NCBI RefSeq assembly: GCF_030035675.1
Contig: NC_084480.1
Location: 135,234,738-135,298,737, forward strand
Length of the DNA: 64,000 nucleotides
Direction of reading: 5' to 3'
Source of the DNA: Rhineura floridana
Taxonomy: Eukaryota; Chordata; Lepidosauria; Squamata; Rhineuridae
Positions 1 through 9,257 of this stretch are shown here, piece after piece (the stretch's first letter is position 1; every line of letters starts with the position of its first letter). The notes under the pieces are model-generated. The model saw nothing but the letters and a program-made list of their open reading frames with translations, did not search any database and was not told the DNA's origin. Made by a program: the position numbers and the translations under genes.

Positions 1-361
1 AGGACAGACAAAAGGAAGTACTTCTTTACTCAGCGCATAGTTAAACTATGGAATTTGCTCCCACAAGATGCAGTAATGGCCACCAGCTTGGATGGCTTTA
101 AAAGAAGATTAGACAAATTCATGGAGGACAGGGCTATCAATGGCTACTAGCCATGATGGCTGTGCTCTGCCACCCTAGTCAGAGGCAGTATGCTTCTGAA
201 AACCAGTTGCCGGAAGCCTCAGGAGGGGAGAATGTTCTTGCACTCGGGTCCTGCTTGCGGGCTTCCCCCAGGCACCTGGTTGGCCACTGTGAGAACAGGA
301 TGCTGGACTAGATGGGCCACTGGCCTGATCCAGCAGGCTCTTCTTATGTTCTTATGTTCTT
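1..361 (+). mobile_element. CR1 LINE 3' end (cut by window edge)
   Basis: The first 150 bases encode the CR1 ORF2 C-terminus (YFFTQRIVKLWNLLPQDAV, ending FMEDRAINGY). The CR1 3' UTR follows, with GGACTAGATGGGCC and the terminal TTCTTATG repeats at about 339-361. It matches the 3' end of the CR1 at 9258-12070 with about eight differences in 340 bases, so both are recent members of one subfamily. Confidence 0.93.
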
Positions 362-1357
362 AGTGGAAACAGTCACTCTCTTTCTTGGTTTTTTGTTTGT
401 TTGTTGGCTCATCTTTCATCAAAAGTTGGTAATAAACAAGAAGAGTGCAATGCTTTATCACCTAACATCCCACTACAGCATGCAAACAGCAAGTCCTTTC
501 CTTTATTTTGAGGTCCCACACACGCACACATGTTGAAAACAAGACAAACACTGTCAGTGTCAGCTTCTCCCAAGAATGTATTTGGTGAAATATAAAGATT
601 GCAAAGCATCTAAAAGTGAATTATACCCATGGGACTGTGACACCATTAAAGATGAAGACAAATGTAACATGTAAACATATAATAGGTTATAACAGGTTCT
701 TCCTTCATGGGATTAGCTTAGCTTTTTCCTGTATTTAAAAGGTGTGTGACAGAGAGACATTCCAGAAAATCGAATGCTGGGTCAGAGTTTTGCTTCTGCT
801 TCTTCCTTTTTTGTATATAATTTTTATTAGTTTTCAATATAATCAAAATACAAAAGAAAAACAGCTTAGTGAGATATTGTTCCTCCCCATATTTCAGACA
901 GACTGGCTGCTCTGAGGTTGTAAAAAGGTGACCTGGTGGCAGCAAATGCACTAGCCAATCAGAACTGTCTGCAGGCAGCTTTTGTTGCAAAAATACAGAA
1001 CTGATTTTTTTTTTTTTTAGAACTCAGCCTCAGTGAGGAAAAGGTATATTTGTACAAGTGTGTTGAGGGCAGTGCCAAATCAGTTCCACTCTCTTCACAG
1101 ATTTACACCTGCCTGCAGACAAGAAATTCTGCACAATGAAAACTAGAAAGAAGCATCCTCATTGAAAGCCACATAAGGATTGGGGAGAGAGGGTTGGGCA
1201 CTAGGGTTGGCACACAGACCAGCTGCAGCACTTCACTTTATTTTCCAGGCAGGAAAAGATTGCTCATTATTATGGAGGATCCAGTATATTTTCTCCTTGA
1301 CCTCTTGCCAGGGGAAAATTACTTTAGATGAGCAGATCATGCAGACTGACCATTGCC
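362..1357. other. Unassigned AT-rich DNA
   Basis: No exon, RNA gene or recognisable element was found. It contains a T run near 1007-1018 and short frames without family resemblance. Confidence 0.6.
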
Positions 1358-1412
1358 AACCTGGTGCCCTCCAGTTGTTTTGTGCTACATCAGCCCCAGC
1401 CAGCATAGTCTA
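1358..1412 (+). mobile_element. hAT-type MITE fragment
   Basis: The stretch TGGTGCCCTCCAGTTG followed by CATCAGCCCCAGCCAGCAT matches the arm of the CATCAGCCCC-type hairpin elements also found at 12494 and 45240. Only one arm remains and no target duplication is seen. Confidence 0.45.
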
Positions 1413-1514
1413 TTCAGCACTAGGGATGGATGAATCAGCTTGTTTGTGATCTAGGCCAATTGCACAGATGTTCATAAGTCCATTTTGTCCCATTTTCACA
1501 ATTAAAAAAAAGGC

Positions 1515-1768
1515 ATGTTGTTGTTATGTGCCTTAAGTCGATCACGACTTATGGCAATCCTATAAATCAGTGACCTCCAATAGCATCTGTCATGAACCAC
1601 ACTGTTCAAATCTTGGAAGTTCAGGTCTGTGGCTTCCTTTATGGAATCAACCTTGTTTGGCCTTCCTCTTTTTCTACTTCCTTCTGTTTTTCCCAACATT
1701 ATTCTCTTTTCTAATGAATCATGTCTTCTAATTATGTGTCCAAAGTATGATAACCTCAGTTTCATATT
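1515..1768 (-). mobile_element. Bov-B (RTE) LINE 3' end fragment
   Basis: The antisense frame reads the Bov-B C-terminus, with YFGHIIRRHDSLEKRIMLGK and VHDRCYWRSLIYRIAISRDR. The 3' end CATAAGTCGTGATCGACTTAAG runs into (ACAACA)-type sequence. This end is shared with the Sauria SINEs in the window. 5' truncation is normal for the family. Confidence 0.9.
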
Positions 1769-3130
1769 AAGTCATATTTCATATTAAGATGCATATTGTA
1801 ATATTTCATATTAAGTTTCATATTAAGACATATAGTCATATTAACGTCCTTAATTACATTTTCCAGCCTTACAAATAGATATTTGCATTTTAAAAAAATC
1901 CATACAATAATCCATTTTAAATACTCATTGAGATATTGATCACAAAATACATATTGAAATATATATATTATCTCAGTGAATGCATTTCTTTTGTCCTAAA
2001 AATACCTATTTTTTAAATGCATTTTGGTAAATTGTTTGAGTTGAGAACTGTATCATAAAATCCAAAGGATAATTACATTCAGATCCATGTATTAGTCTGG
2101 GAAGTGCAAATTAGGTCAGTTTGTTTAAAAAAAACAGACTGAACAAAATTCTCCTCCATTTGCACTAATTAAAAGATTGGCAAAACAACAACAAAAACAC
2201 AGTGCTAAAATGACATGGGCCAGAAAGACTGCATATTTTAAATATATATATATTTAAAATGTTGCAATAAAACCCTTTTTCATTAATTTTCTAAAATACA
2301 AATATAGTAAAAAAATGCATTTTAGAACAAATTAAAAGATTTATTAAAAATTAATATCATATTGTGCCAATGGAAGATGTCATAGTGAAGGCGTATCAAA
2401 GAAGATGCATGATAGGTTCATGCCAAATACATCACTGCACCCATTAAAATCACGCTTCTTTAAAAAGATGGAAGAGTAACCGTAAGATGATTCACACTTG
2501 TGGAGATTGTGCTACTGTCCCATTCTTTTCATTTCTTTTTCAAAGGATTTTTTACCATGCAAGAACACAGGAGAACAATATAAGAAAAAATTGATGATGA
2601 TATCATATAGATGCCCCATAAAGAGTGAGTGAACAAAGAAGGCCTATTTCAGAGTAAGCACCTAGTGTTGAAACAGCCTTGGCCAGAGATTCGACCAACT
2701 ATTTTCCTAACAATGAATCCTTCTTCACTTCATATTTCAGTGGTGGTACTTATCTGTTATAAATCTGGACCAGTTATTTTCTGCAACCTGGAAGAAAGCA
2801 AAATTGTTTATTTAAAAGATGTGCATGCAACCCTTCATCAACATTGATTCCAAAGCAGTTTACAATTATGTAAAAGATGACGCTCAAAATTAAAATTAAA
2901 ATGCACTGAAACCAGCCAACAATTAAAACAGCAAATTTGAAAAAGTCAAAGAAACCGTACTTAAAATTTCTAGATGGAAATTTGGGGCGGGGGTTGTGCC
3001 TCAGAGATAGCAATGTTGGTGTTAGGAAAGCTCTCCTTGTAACTGGAGCCCTCTCATCTGTCTCACTTGTGATGGAAGCACTCTTGGAGAATGACATCAG
3101 CAGATGACTTTAAGAGTATGGCAAGTTGCT
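1769..3130. other. Unassigned AT-rich DNA
   Basis: It is very AT-rich, with short degenerate repeats of CATATTAAG (1765-1850) and a palindromic TTTAAATATATATATATTTAAA near 2236. No exon or element was recognised. Confidence 0.6.
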
Positions 3131-3318
3131 ATTTATTTATTTATTTATTTATTGCACTTGTATACCGCTCCATAGCCGAAGCTCTCTGGGCGGTTTACAG
3201 CAATCAAAAACATTAAAACAAATATACAATTTAAAACACATATCTTAAAAACAATTTAAAACACAATTGAAGGGCTGGAAAGCAGAATGAAAATATTTTA
3301 AATAAATAATAAATAAAC
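3131..3318 (-). mobile_element. L2 LINE 3' UTR fragment
   Basis: The reverse complement ends in GTAAACCGCCCAGAGAGCTT, then TATGGAGCGGTATACAAG, then an (AAAT)n tail at 3131-3155. This is the same terminal module as the full L2 at 3445-6767, but from a diverged subfamily. Confidence 0.8.
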
Positions 3319-3444
3319 AAAACAATGGCCAACAGACTGGAAGCATGCAATATACATCCCAATTCCAGAGAAAGGGGATCCCAGGCAATGCAGTAATTAT
3401 CAAACTATTGCCTGAAGAAAATCACCCTGTGCTTTATAGATTAT

Positions 3445-6400
3445 TTATTTATTTATTTATTTATTTTATTTCATTTTTAAACCGCCCATAGCGAATAGCT
3501 CTCTGGGCAGTGAACAAAACAAGATTAAAATACAATATTACAATAAAATTACAATAAAATCAGCAACAAGTTAAATGAAAAAAAAAATTTAAATGAAACA
3601 CATTGACCATTAAAATGCCTGGGAGTATAGCCAGGTCTTAACCTGGCGCCTAAAAGAAAGTACCGAAGGCGCCAGGCGTATCTCCACAGGTAGGCTGTTC
3701 CACAGTTCGGGGGCCACCACAGAAAAGACCCTAGATCTAATAACAATCCTCCGGGCATCCTGATGAGTTGGTACCCGGAGGAGGGCCTTGGATATTGAAC
3801 GAAGTGAACGGGTAGGTTCATAGCGGGAGAGGCGTTCCACAAGGTATTGTGGTCGCACACCATGTAAGGCTTTATAGGTCAAAACCAGCACCTTGAATCT
3901 GGCTCGGAAACAAATAGGCAGCCAGTGCAGGCGGGCCAGGACAGGTGTTATATGCGCAGACCAGCGGGTCCTCATTAACAACCTGGCTGCCGCATTTTGC
4001 ACTAGCTGAAGTTTCCGAACGGTCTTCAAGGGCAGCCCTACGTAGAGCGCATTACAGTAGTCCAGTCTAGAAGTTACCAGAGTGTGAACAACTGAGGCGA
4101 GATCGTCACTGTCCAGATAGGGGCGTAGTTGGGCTACTAAGCGAAGATGGTAAAACGCATTCCGTGCCACCGAGGCCACTTGAGCCTCAAGCGACAAGGA
4201 AGGGTCAAAAAGGACCCCCAAGCTATGAACCTGTTCCTTCAAGGGGAGTGTAACCCCATCTAGAACAGGATGAACATCCACCATCTGGGCAGGGAAAGAG
4301 CTCACCAACAGTGTCTCAGTCTTGTCTGGATTAAGTTTCAGTTTATTAGCTCTCATCCAGTCCATTATCGCGGTCAGGCAACGGTTCAGCACATCAACAG
4401 CCTCACCTGAAGAAGGTGAAAAGGAGAAGTAGAGTTGCGTGTCATCAGCGTACTGATGGCAACGCACTCCAAAACTCCTGATGACCGCACCCAGAGGCTG
4501 CATGTAGATGTTAAAGAGCATGGGGGACAAGACCGACCCCTGAGGGACTCCACAATGGAGAGTCCAGGGTGTCGAGCAATGTTCCCCAAGCACTACCTTC
4601 TGGCGACGATCCGCTAAGTAGGAGCAGAGCCACTGCCAAGCAGTGCCCCCAACTCCCAACTCCGCGAGCCTCCCCAGAAGGATACCATGGTTGATGGTAT
4701 CAAATGCCGCTGAGAGATCAAGGAGAATCAACAGGGTCACACTCCCCCTGTCCCTCTCCCGACAAAGGTCATCATACAGGGCGACCAAGGCTGTTTCAGT
4801 GCCAAAAGCAGGCCTAAAACCGGATTGAAACGGATCCAGATAATCGGTTTCATCCAAGAGCGCCTGGAGCTGGCCGGCGACCACCCGCTCCAGGACCTTG
4901 CTCAAAAAAGGGACATTCGCCACCGGTCTATAGTTGTTCAAAATATCTGGGTCCAAAGAAGGTTTCTTTAGAAGAGGTCTCACTACTGCCTCCTTGAGAC
5001 TACCAGGGACTACTCCCTCTCTCAAGGAGGCGTTTATCACCTCTTTGGCCCAGCCGGTGGTTACAGCCCTGCTGGCCTTCACCAGCCAAGATGGGCAAGG
5101 ATCAAGGGCAGACGTGGTCGCCCGCACCATTCCAAGCACCTTGTCCACTTCCTCGAGCTGCACCAACTGAAACTCATCCAACAATGAAGGACAAGACCGC
5201 GCTCTGGACACTTCAATGGAGTCATCTGTCATAACATCAGAGTCTAAGTCCCGACGGATGCAAGCAATCTTATCCTGGAAGTGCTCCGCAAATTCGTTGC
5301 AGCGAGCTTCCGATGTTTCCTTAGTATCAGGAGGGCCAGAATGTAAAAGCCCTCGTACCACCCTAAAAAGCTCCGCTGGGTGGCAAAGAGAAGATCTAAT
5401 GGTGGCAGCAAAATATGACTTTTTTGCCGCCCTAACCGCTTTTACATACAACTTAGTGGAAGCACTCACCAAAGAATGACTACATCCGTCAGGAGTTCGC
5501 CTCCACCTGCACTCTAGCCTCCTTCTCTCTTGCTTCATAACTCTCAGCTCCAGGGTATACCACGGAGCTGTTTGAGTTCTGCACCGAAGGGGGCGCGCGG
5601 GAGCGATCATGTCAATGCCCTGGGTCATCTCCGCATTCCACAGATCGACCATGGCCTCGACAGGAGCGCCAGTGCTATCAGCCGGAAAAGCTCCCAGAGC
5701 ACTCTGGAAAGCAACAGGATCCATAAGCCTCCGGGAGCGGACCAACTTAATAGGTCCCCCACCTCTGCAGAGTGAAAGGGTTGCCGTGAGTCTAAAGCTC
5801 AGCAAGCAGTGATCTGTCCATGACAATGGAGTAGATGAAAAATACCCCACCTTCAGATCACCATCTCCATGACCAGTGGCGAAGATCAAATCAAGAGTAT
5901 GTCCTGATACATGCGTCGGGCCAGTAGCAACTTGAGACAGCCCCATGGTTGTCATGGAGGCCATGAAGTTCTGAGCTGCCCCGAACAAGACAGCCTCGGC
6001 ATGAATGTTGACATCCCCCTGTACCACAAGTCTGGGGGATCTCAACAATACCTCCGAGACTATCTCCGTCAGCTCAGCTAGGGAAGCCATTGGGCAGCAA
6101 GGTGGGCGGTACACCAATAGTATTCCCAATCTGTCTCCTTGGCCCAGCACAAGATGAAGACACTCCAAACCAGTCGCCGTCTGGACAGGGTGCTTAGTGA
6201 GAGAGAACGAACTCCGATAGACCACAGCAACCCCACCTCCCCGGCCCTCAGATCTACCACAGTGCTGCACCGAATACCCAGGTGGGCAAAGCTGGGAAAG
6301 AGCAACTCCTCCCTGCTCACCCACCCAGGTTTCGGTAATACACACAAGGTCGGCACCCTTCTCCACAATCAAATCGTGGATAAGGGGGTTTTTATTAACG

Positions 6401-6767
6401 ACCGACCTAGCATTTAAAAGCAGCACCTGGAGATCCGAGAGCTGGCTGACAGTACAACCAACAGTCCTGTGGATAGGAGGAGAACCGGAACAAGGCACAG
6501 ACACAACTTGTCTGGGACGAGTTCCCCTTACCTGGCACGTTCTCCTCCCAACGCCATACCTCCCATTACCCATCACAATGTTAATTGGGGCCCCAAAAAA
6601 TCTCCCTGCGAGGCCCAAGGCATGTTCTCCCAGGCACATCTTAAAATAAATCTAATACAGCAAAACACTTAAACAAGATAAACATAAACAACATAAACAC
6701 AAACACACATTCACTCAATCTCATTCACACAACAACAGACAGACAAACAAACAAACAAATTAAAACA
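3445..6767 (-). mobile_element. L2 LINE, nearly complete, inserted antisense in Bov-B copy A
   Basis: The element has a single long ORF2 (3610-6639), a roughly 165-bp 3' UTR ending GCCCAGAGAGCTATTCGC and GGGCGGTTTAAAAATG, and an (AAAT)n tail at 3445-3475. The Bov-B reading IDYSKAF is split exactly here. ATTAT appears on both sides as a short target duplication. No ORF1 is seen, so the copy is probably 5' truncated. The open frame points to recent insertion. Confidence 0.92.
3610..6639 (-). CDS. L2 LINE ORF2: endonuclease-reverse transcriptase, 1009 aa, open
   Basis: This encodes the L2 retrotransposition enzyme, which nicks target DNA and reverse-transcribes its own RNA. The apurinic-type endonuclease spans about residues 68-285, with LNARS (74-78), ITETW (101-105), VYRPP (176-180), GDVNIH (208-213), TLDLI (248-252) and TDH (275-277). 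The reverse transcriptase follows from about 545, with LDLSAAFD (640-647), GVPQGSVLSPMLF (697-709) and YADD (730-733). After it come SRLDYCNALYVGLP and LQLVQNAAARLL, which place it in the L2 clade rather than CR1 or Bov-B. No stop or frameshift occurs over 1009 codons, which is unusual. The start at 6639 is simply the first ATG of the open frame, so the native start may lie in lost 5' sequence. Whether it is active is unknown. Confidence 0.93.
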   Translation of the reverse strand: MCLGEHALGLAGRFFGAPINIVMGNGRYGVGRRTCQVRGTRPRQVVSVPCSGSPPIHRTVGCTVSQLSDLQVLLLNARSVVNKNPLIHDLIVEKGADLVCITETWVGEQGGVALSQLCPPGYSVQHCGRSEGRGGGVAVVYRSSFSLTKHPVQTATGLECLHLVLGQGDRLGILLVYRPPCCPMASLAELTEIVSEVLLRSPRLVVQGDVNIHAEAVLFGAAQNFMASMTTMGLSQVATGPTHVSGHTLDLIFATGHGDGDLKVGYFSSTPLSWTDHCLLSFRLTATLSLCRGGGPIKLVRSRRLMDPVAFQSALGAFPADSTGAPVEAMVDLWNAEMTQGIDMIAPARPLRCRTQTAPWYTLELRVMKQERRRLECRWRRTPDGCSHSLVSASTKLYVKAVRAAKKSYFAATIRSSLCHPAELFRVVRGLLHSGPPDTKETSEARCNEFAEHFQDKIACIRRDLDSDVMTDDSIEVSRARSCPSLLDEFQLVQLEEVDKVLGMVRATTSALDPCPSWLVKASRAVTTGWAKEVINASLREGVVPGSLKEAVVRPLLKKPSLDPDILNNYRPVANVPFLSKVLERVVAGQLQALLDETDYLDPFQSGFRPAFGTETALVALYDDLCRERDRGSVTLLILLDLSAAFDTINHGILLGRLAELGVGGTAWQWLCSYLADRRQKVVLGEHCSTPWTLHCGVPQGSVLSPMLFNIYMQPLGAVIRSFGVRCHQYADDTQLYFSFSPSSGEAVDVLNRCLTAIMDWMRANKLKLNPDKTETLLVSSFPAQMVDVHPVLDGVTLPLKEQVHSLGVLFDPSLSLEAQVASVARNAFYHLRLVAQLRPYLDSDDLASVVHTLVTSRLDYCNALYVGLPLKTVRKLQLVQNAAARLLMRTRWSAHITPVLARLHWLPICFRARFKVLVLTYKALHGVRPQYLVERLSRYEPTRSLRSISKALLRVPTHQDARRIVIRSRVFSVVAPELWNSLPVEIRLAPSVLSFRRQVKTWLYSQAF

Positions 6768-6798
6768 AATTATAGCAAAGCCTTTGATTGTGTAAATC

Positions 6799-7433
6799 TG
6801 TAGTCCATGGGGCATTCATGTAATTGTTGCAATGCATATGTATGGCTATTTGTATTATGTAGACTTGCCTTTAAGAGGTTAAGGTTTGCAAGTGAAAGCT
6901 TATAATGTTGTTTTTCTCAAATTCTGAGCACCTGCAAGAAGTTCAGCTTGTTAGAGATTAGGTCAGAGAACGGTCAATGAGTACACAAGCTACACCCAGC
7001 TGTGTCTTATCTAGGAGGCTGATGGGGAGGGAAAGGACCATTTGATGTATAGTGGCCTTGAAGCTGGTCCAGATAGCTCTAATGAGCTGCACGTGTCGGG
7101 GAACAGTAGCACATGTGCCCAGGAGAGCGTGGCATGGAGAGGTCACGATGAACTGTTTACACCAGAACAGTGTTCCCTCACATAGAAGGGACAATTACAC
7201 CTAGTACAGTGCCTCCTTATGTAGATTGGATTTTCCTTATAAAAGGAGCCTGCACAGCCAGCTTGGGGCTCAGACTTCGCCTCTGCGAAGGACCTTGACA
7301 GTCTGTTCCACTGGGTAGGCATGCCTGTTATATACCCAATAAACGTCTCCTTTGTGAGTAAACCATGAATCTGTCTCATTGATTCCTTGGTACCGACCCT
7401 AAATTTGAAGCAGCCCACGGCTGGGGCAATACA
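6799..7433 (+). mobile_element. Solo LTR (endogenous retrovirus or LTR element)
   Basis: A 635-bp block begins TGTAGTCC and ends GGCAATACA (TGTA...TACA ends). It is flanked by AAATC and AGATC, a 5-bp target duplication with one change, inside the Bov-B codons for FDCV-DHKKLW. It has an LTR layout: TATA-like TTATAAAAGG (about 7235) and a poly-A signal AATAAA (about 7340). No internal region or second LTR is present. It is a fossil of undetermined family, younger than the Bov-B copy it splits. Confidence 0.75.
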
Positions 7434-7850
7434 AGATCACAAAAAACTATGGAATACTTTAAAAGAAATGGGGGTGCCACAACATCTGATTGTTTTGATG
7501 CGCAACCTATACAGGAAAAGAGGCTACTGTAAGGACAGAACATGGAGAAACCGATTGGTTCCCCATTGGAAAGGGTGTGAGACAGGTATTTTTTTATCAC
7601 CCAATTTGTTTAATCAATACGCAGAACATATCATATGGAAAGCGAGATTAGACCAAGATGAAGGTGGTGTGAAAATTGGAGGGAGAAATATCAATAAGAT
7701 ATGCAGACAATACCATGCTACTAGCAGAAACCAGTAATGATTTAAAACTAATGCTGAGGAAAGCACAAAAGCAGGACTACAGCTGAACGTCAAAAAGACT
7801 AAAGTAATGACAACAGAAGACTTATGTAACTTTAAAGTCAATGAGAGTAA

Positions 7851-8479
7851 CTGTACATTTTGTTTTCTGGAACCATGAAAATCCGGTGTTTATTTTATTT
7901 TAAGCCTCCTTTTAGAATACACAAAAATATTATATACCCTGCATGTTTCATAGGAAGAAGGCAGTTTTTAACAATCTGGTTCCAAGCTGCTTGCCACATG
8001 TGACTTCTGCAAAAGAGTGACATAGTCAGTTTGTGGCCCACAGTAATTTTCCAAATAGTACCATAAGCTCTGAGTCATCCAACCATTTTCAATAGTGTAA
8101 TATGTCAACAGTAGTATCAGTAGCCAGGAGAATAATAAAATACAGGCACTGAAAGGAAATGACTATTTTTTAAATTTATGAATGGAATTTGCCTGCTTCT
8201 GCAAACATCAGAATTCAAAGAGCAACTCTTCATCATTACTTGTTTAATGTTCATTTATTTGCATATCTGTTACCACCATTTATTCTTATGTGAACTAGAT
8301 TAGCACATCACCTCTAATGGCATCCCTACATGTGGATATCATGTGGATCCTTCAGACAGTACTTGGAGAATACTGAAATACTCCTCCATATTACAAAACT
8401 TTTTTGTTTAAGCAAGCCGATCCAGACACATAGATGTTGATTTTTAAAAATCTTTTTAATCTGTTGCTGTTTTAATTGT
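7851..8479. other. Unassigned AT-rich DNA
   Basis: No family resemblance or coding signal was found in this stretch between two LINE remnants. Confidence 0.6.
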
Positions 8480-8615
8480 TTTTTAAACATTTTAAATTAC
8501 TTGCTTTTAACTGTTTTATCAATAATTTTAATGTGTTTTGTAAAACCGGTTAGAAAGGGTTTTTTTTACAATCAAGCAGTATATACATTTTGTTAAATGA
8601 ATGAATAAACAAACA
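8480..8615 (+). mobile_element. L2-type LINE 3' tail
   Basis: A T-rich 3' UTR with TTTTAACTGTTTTA leads to GTAAAACCGGTTAGAAAGGG, then GTATATACATTTTGTTAAATG and an (AATG/AATA)n tail. This is the standard L2 3' layout in this window. No coding part remains. Confidence 0.6.
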
Positions 8616-9257
8616 CCTAGAAAGGACTTTCTTTACATACAGGGAATTTCATTTTTATACATGGTAGTGTTTGAATGTGTCATCAACAATGAAGGTACTG
8701 AATTCACTTGGTCACATACTGTAGCTTAGCTCTCAGTCAAACAGACCGCAATGCACTCTTACTAGAAAGTAAGCCCCATGGAAAACAAGTGGATGTGTAG
8801 ATCAGTAAAAACTATGGAATGCTTTAAAAGAAATGGAGGTGCCACAGCATCTGATTGTCCTGATGCGCAACCTATACTCTGGACAAGAGGCTACTGTAAG
8901 GACAGAATATGGAGAAACCAACTGGTTCCCAATTAGAAAGGGTATGAGACAGGGGTGTATTTTATCACCCTGTTTGTTTAATCTATATGCAGAATGTATC
9001 ATATGGAAAGCGGGATTGGATCATGATGAAGGAGGTATGAAAATTGGAGGGAGAATATCAATATGCAGACGATACCATACTACTAGCAGAAACCAGTAAT
9101 GATTAAAAACGCATGCTGTTGAAAGTTAAAGAGGAAAGCACAAAAGCAGGGCTACAGCTGAACAAGTAATGACCACAGACGTTTTATGTAACTTCAAAGT
9201 TGACAACAAGGACATTGAACTTGTCAAAGATTATCAATACCTTGGCACAGTCATTAA

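Larger units (their letters stand above)
3319..7850 (+). mobile_element. Bov-B (RTE) LINE copy A, interrupted by an L2 and a solo LTR
   Basis: Bov-B reverse-transcriptase pieces occur in order on the + strand. 3319-3444 reads QWPTDWKHAIYIPIPEKGDP and ends CFIDY. 6768-6798 reads YSKAFDCVN. 7434-7850 reads KKLWNTLKEMGVPQHLIVLM and LFNQYAEHIIWKARLDQDEG. The L2 (3445-6767) and solo LTR (6799-7433) account for the two gaps. The Bov-B also lacks the segment between QTIA and the block before CFIDY, an older internal deletion. It is decayed, with several frame changes. Both ends are truncated. Confidence 0.88.

Noticed and set aside
6139-6417. ORFs on the + strand opposite the L2 ORF2
   Set aside because: They are shadows of the well-supported antisense L2 reading frame.
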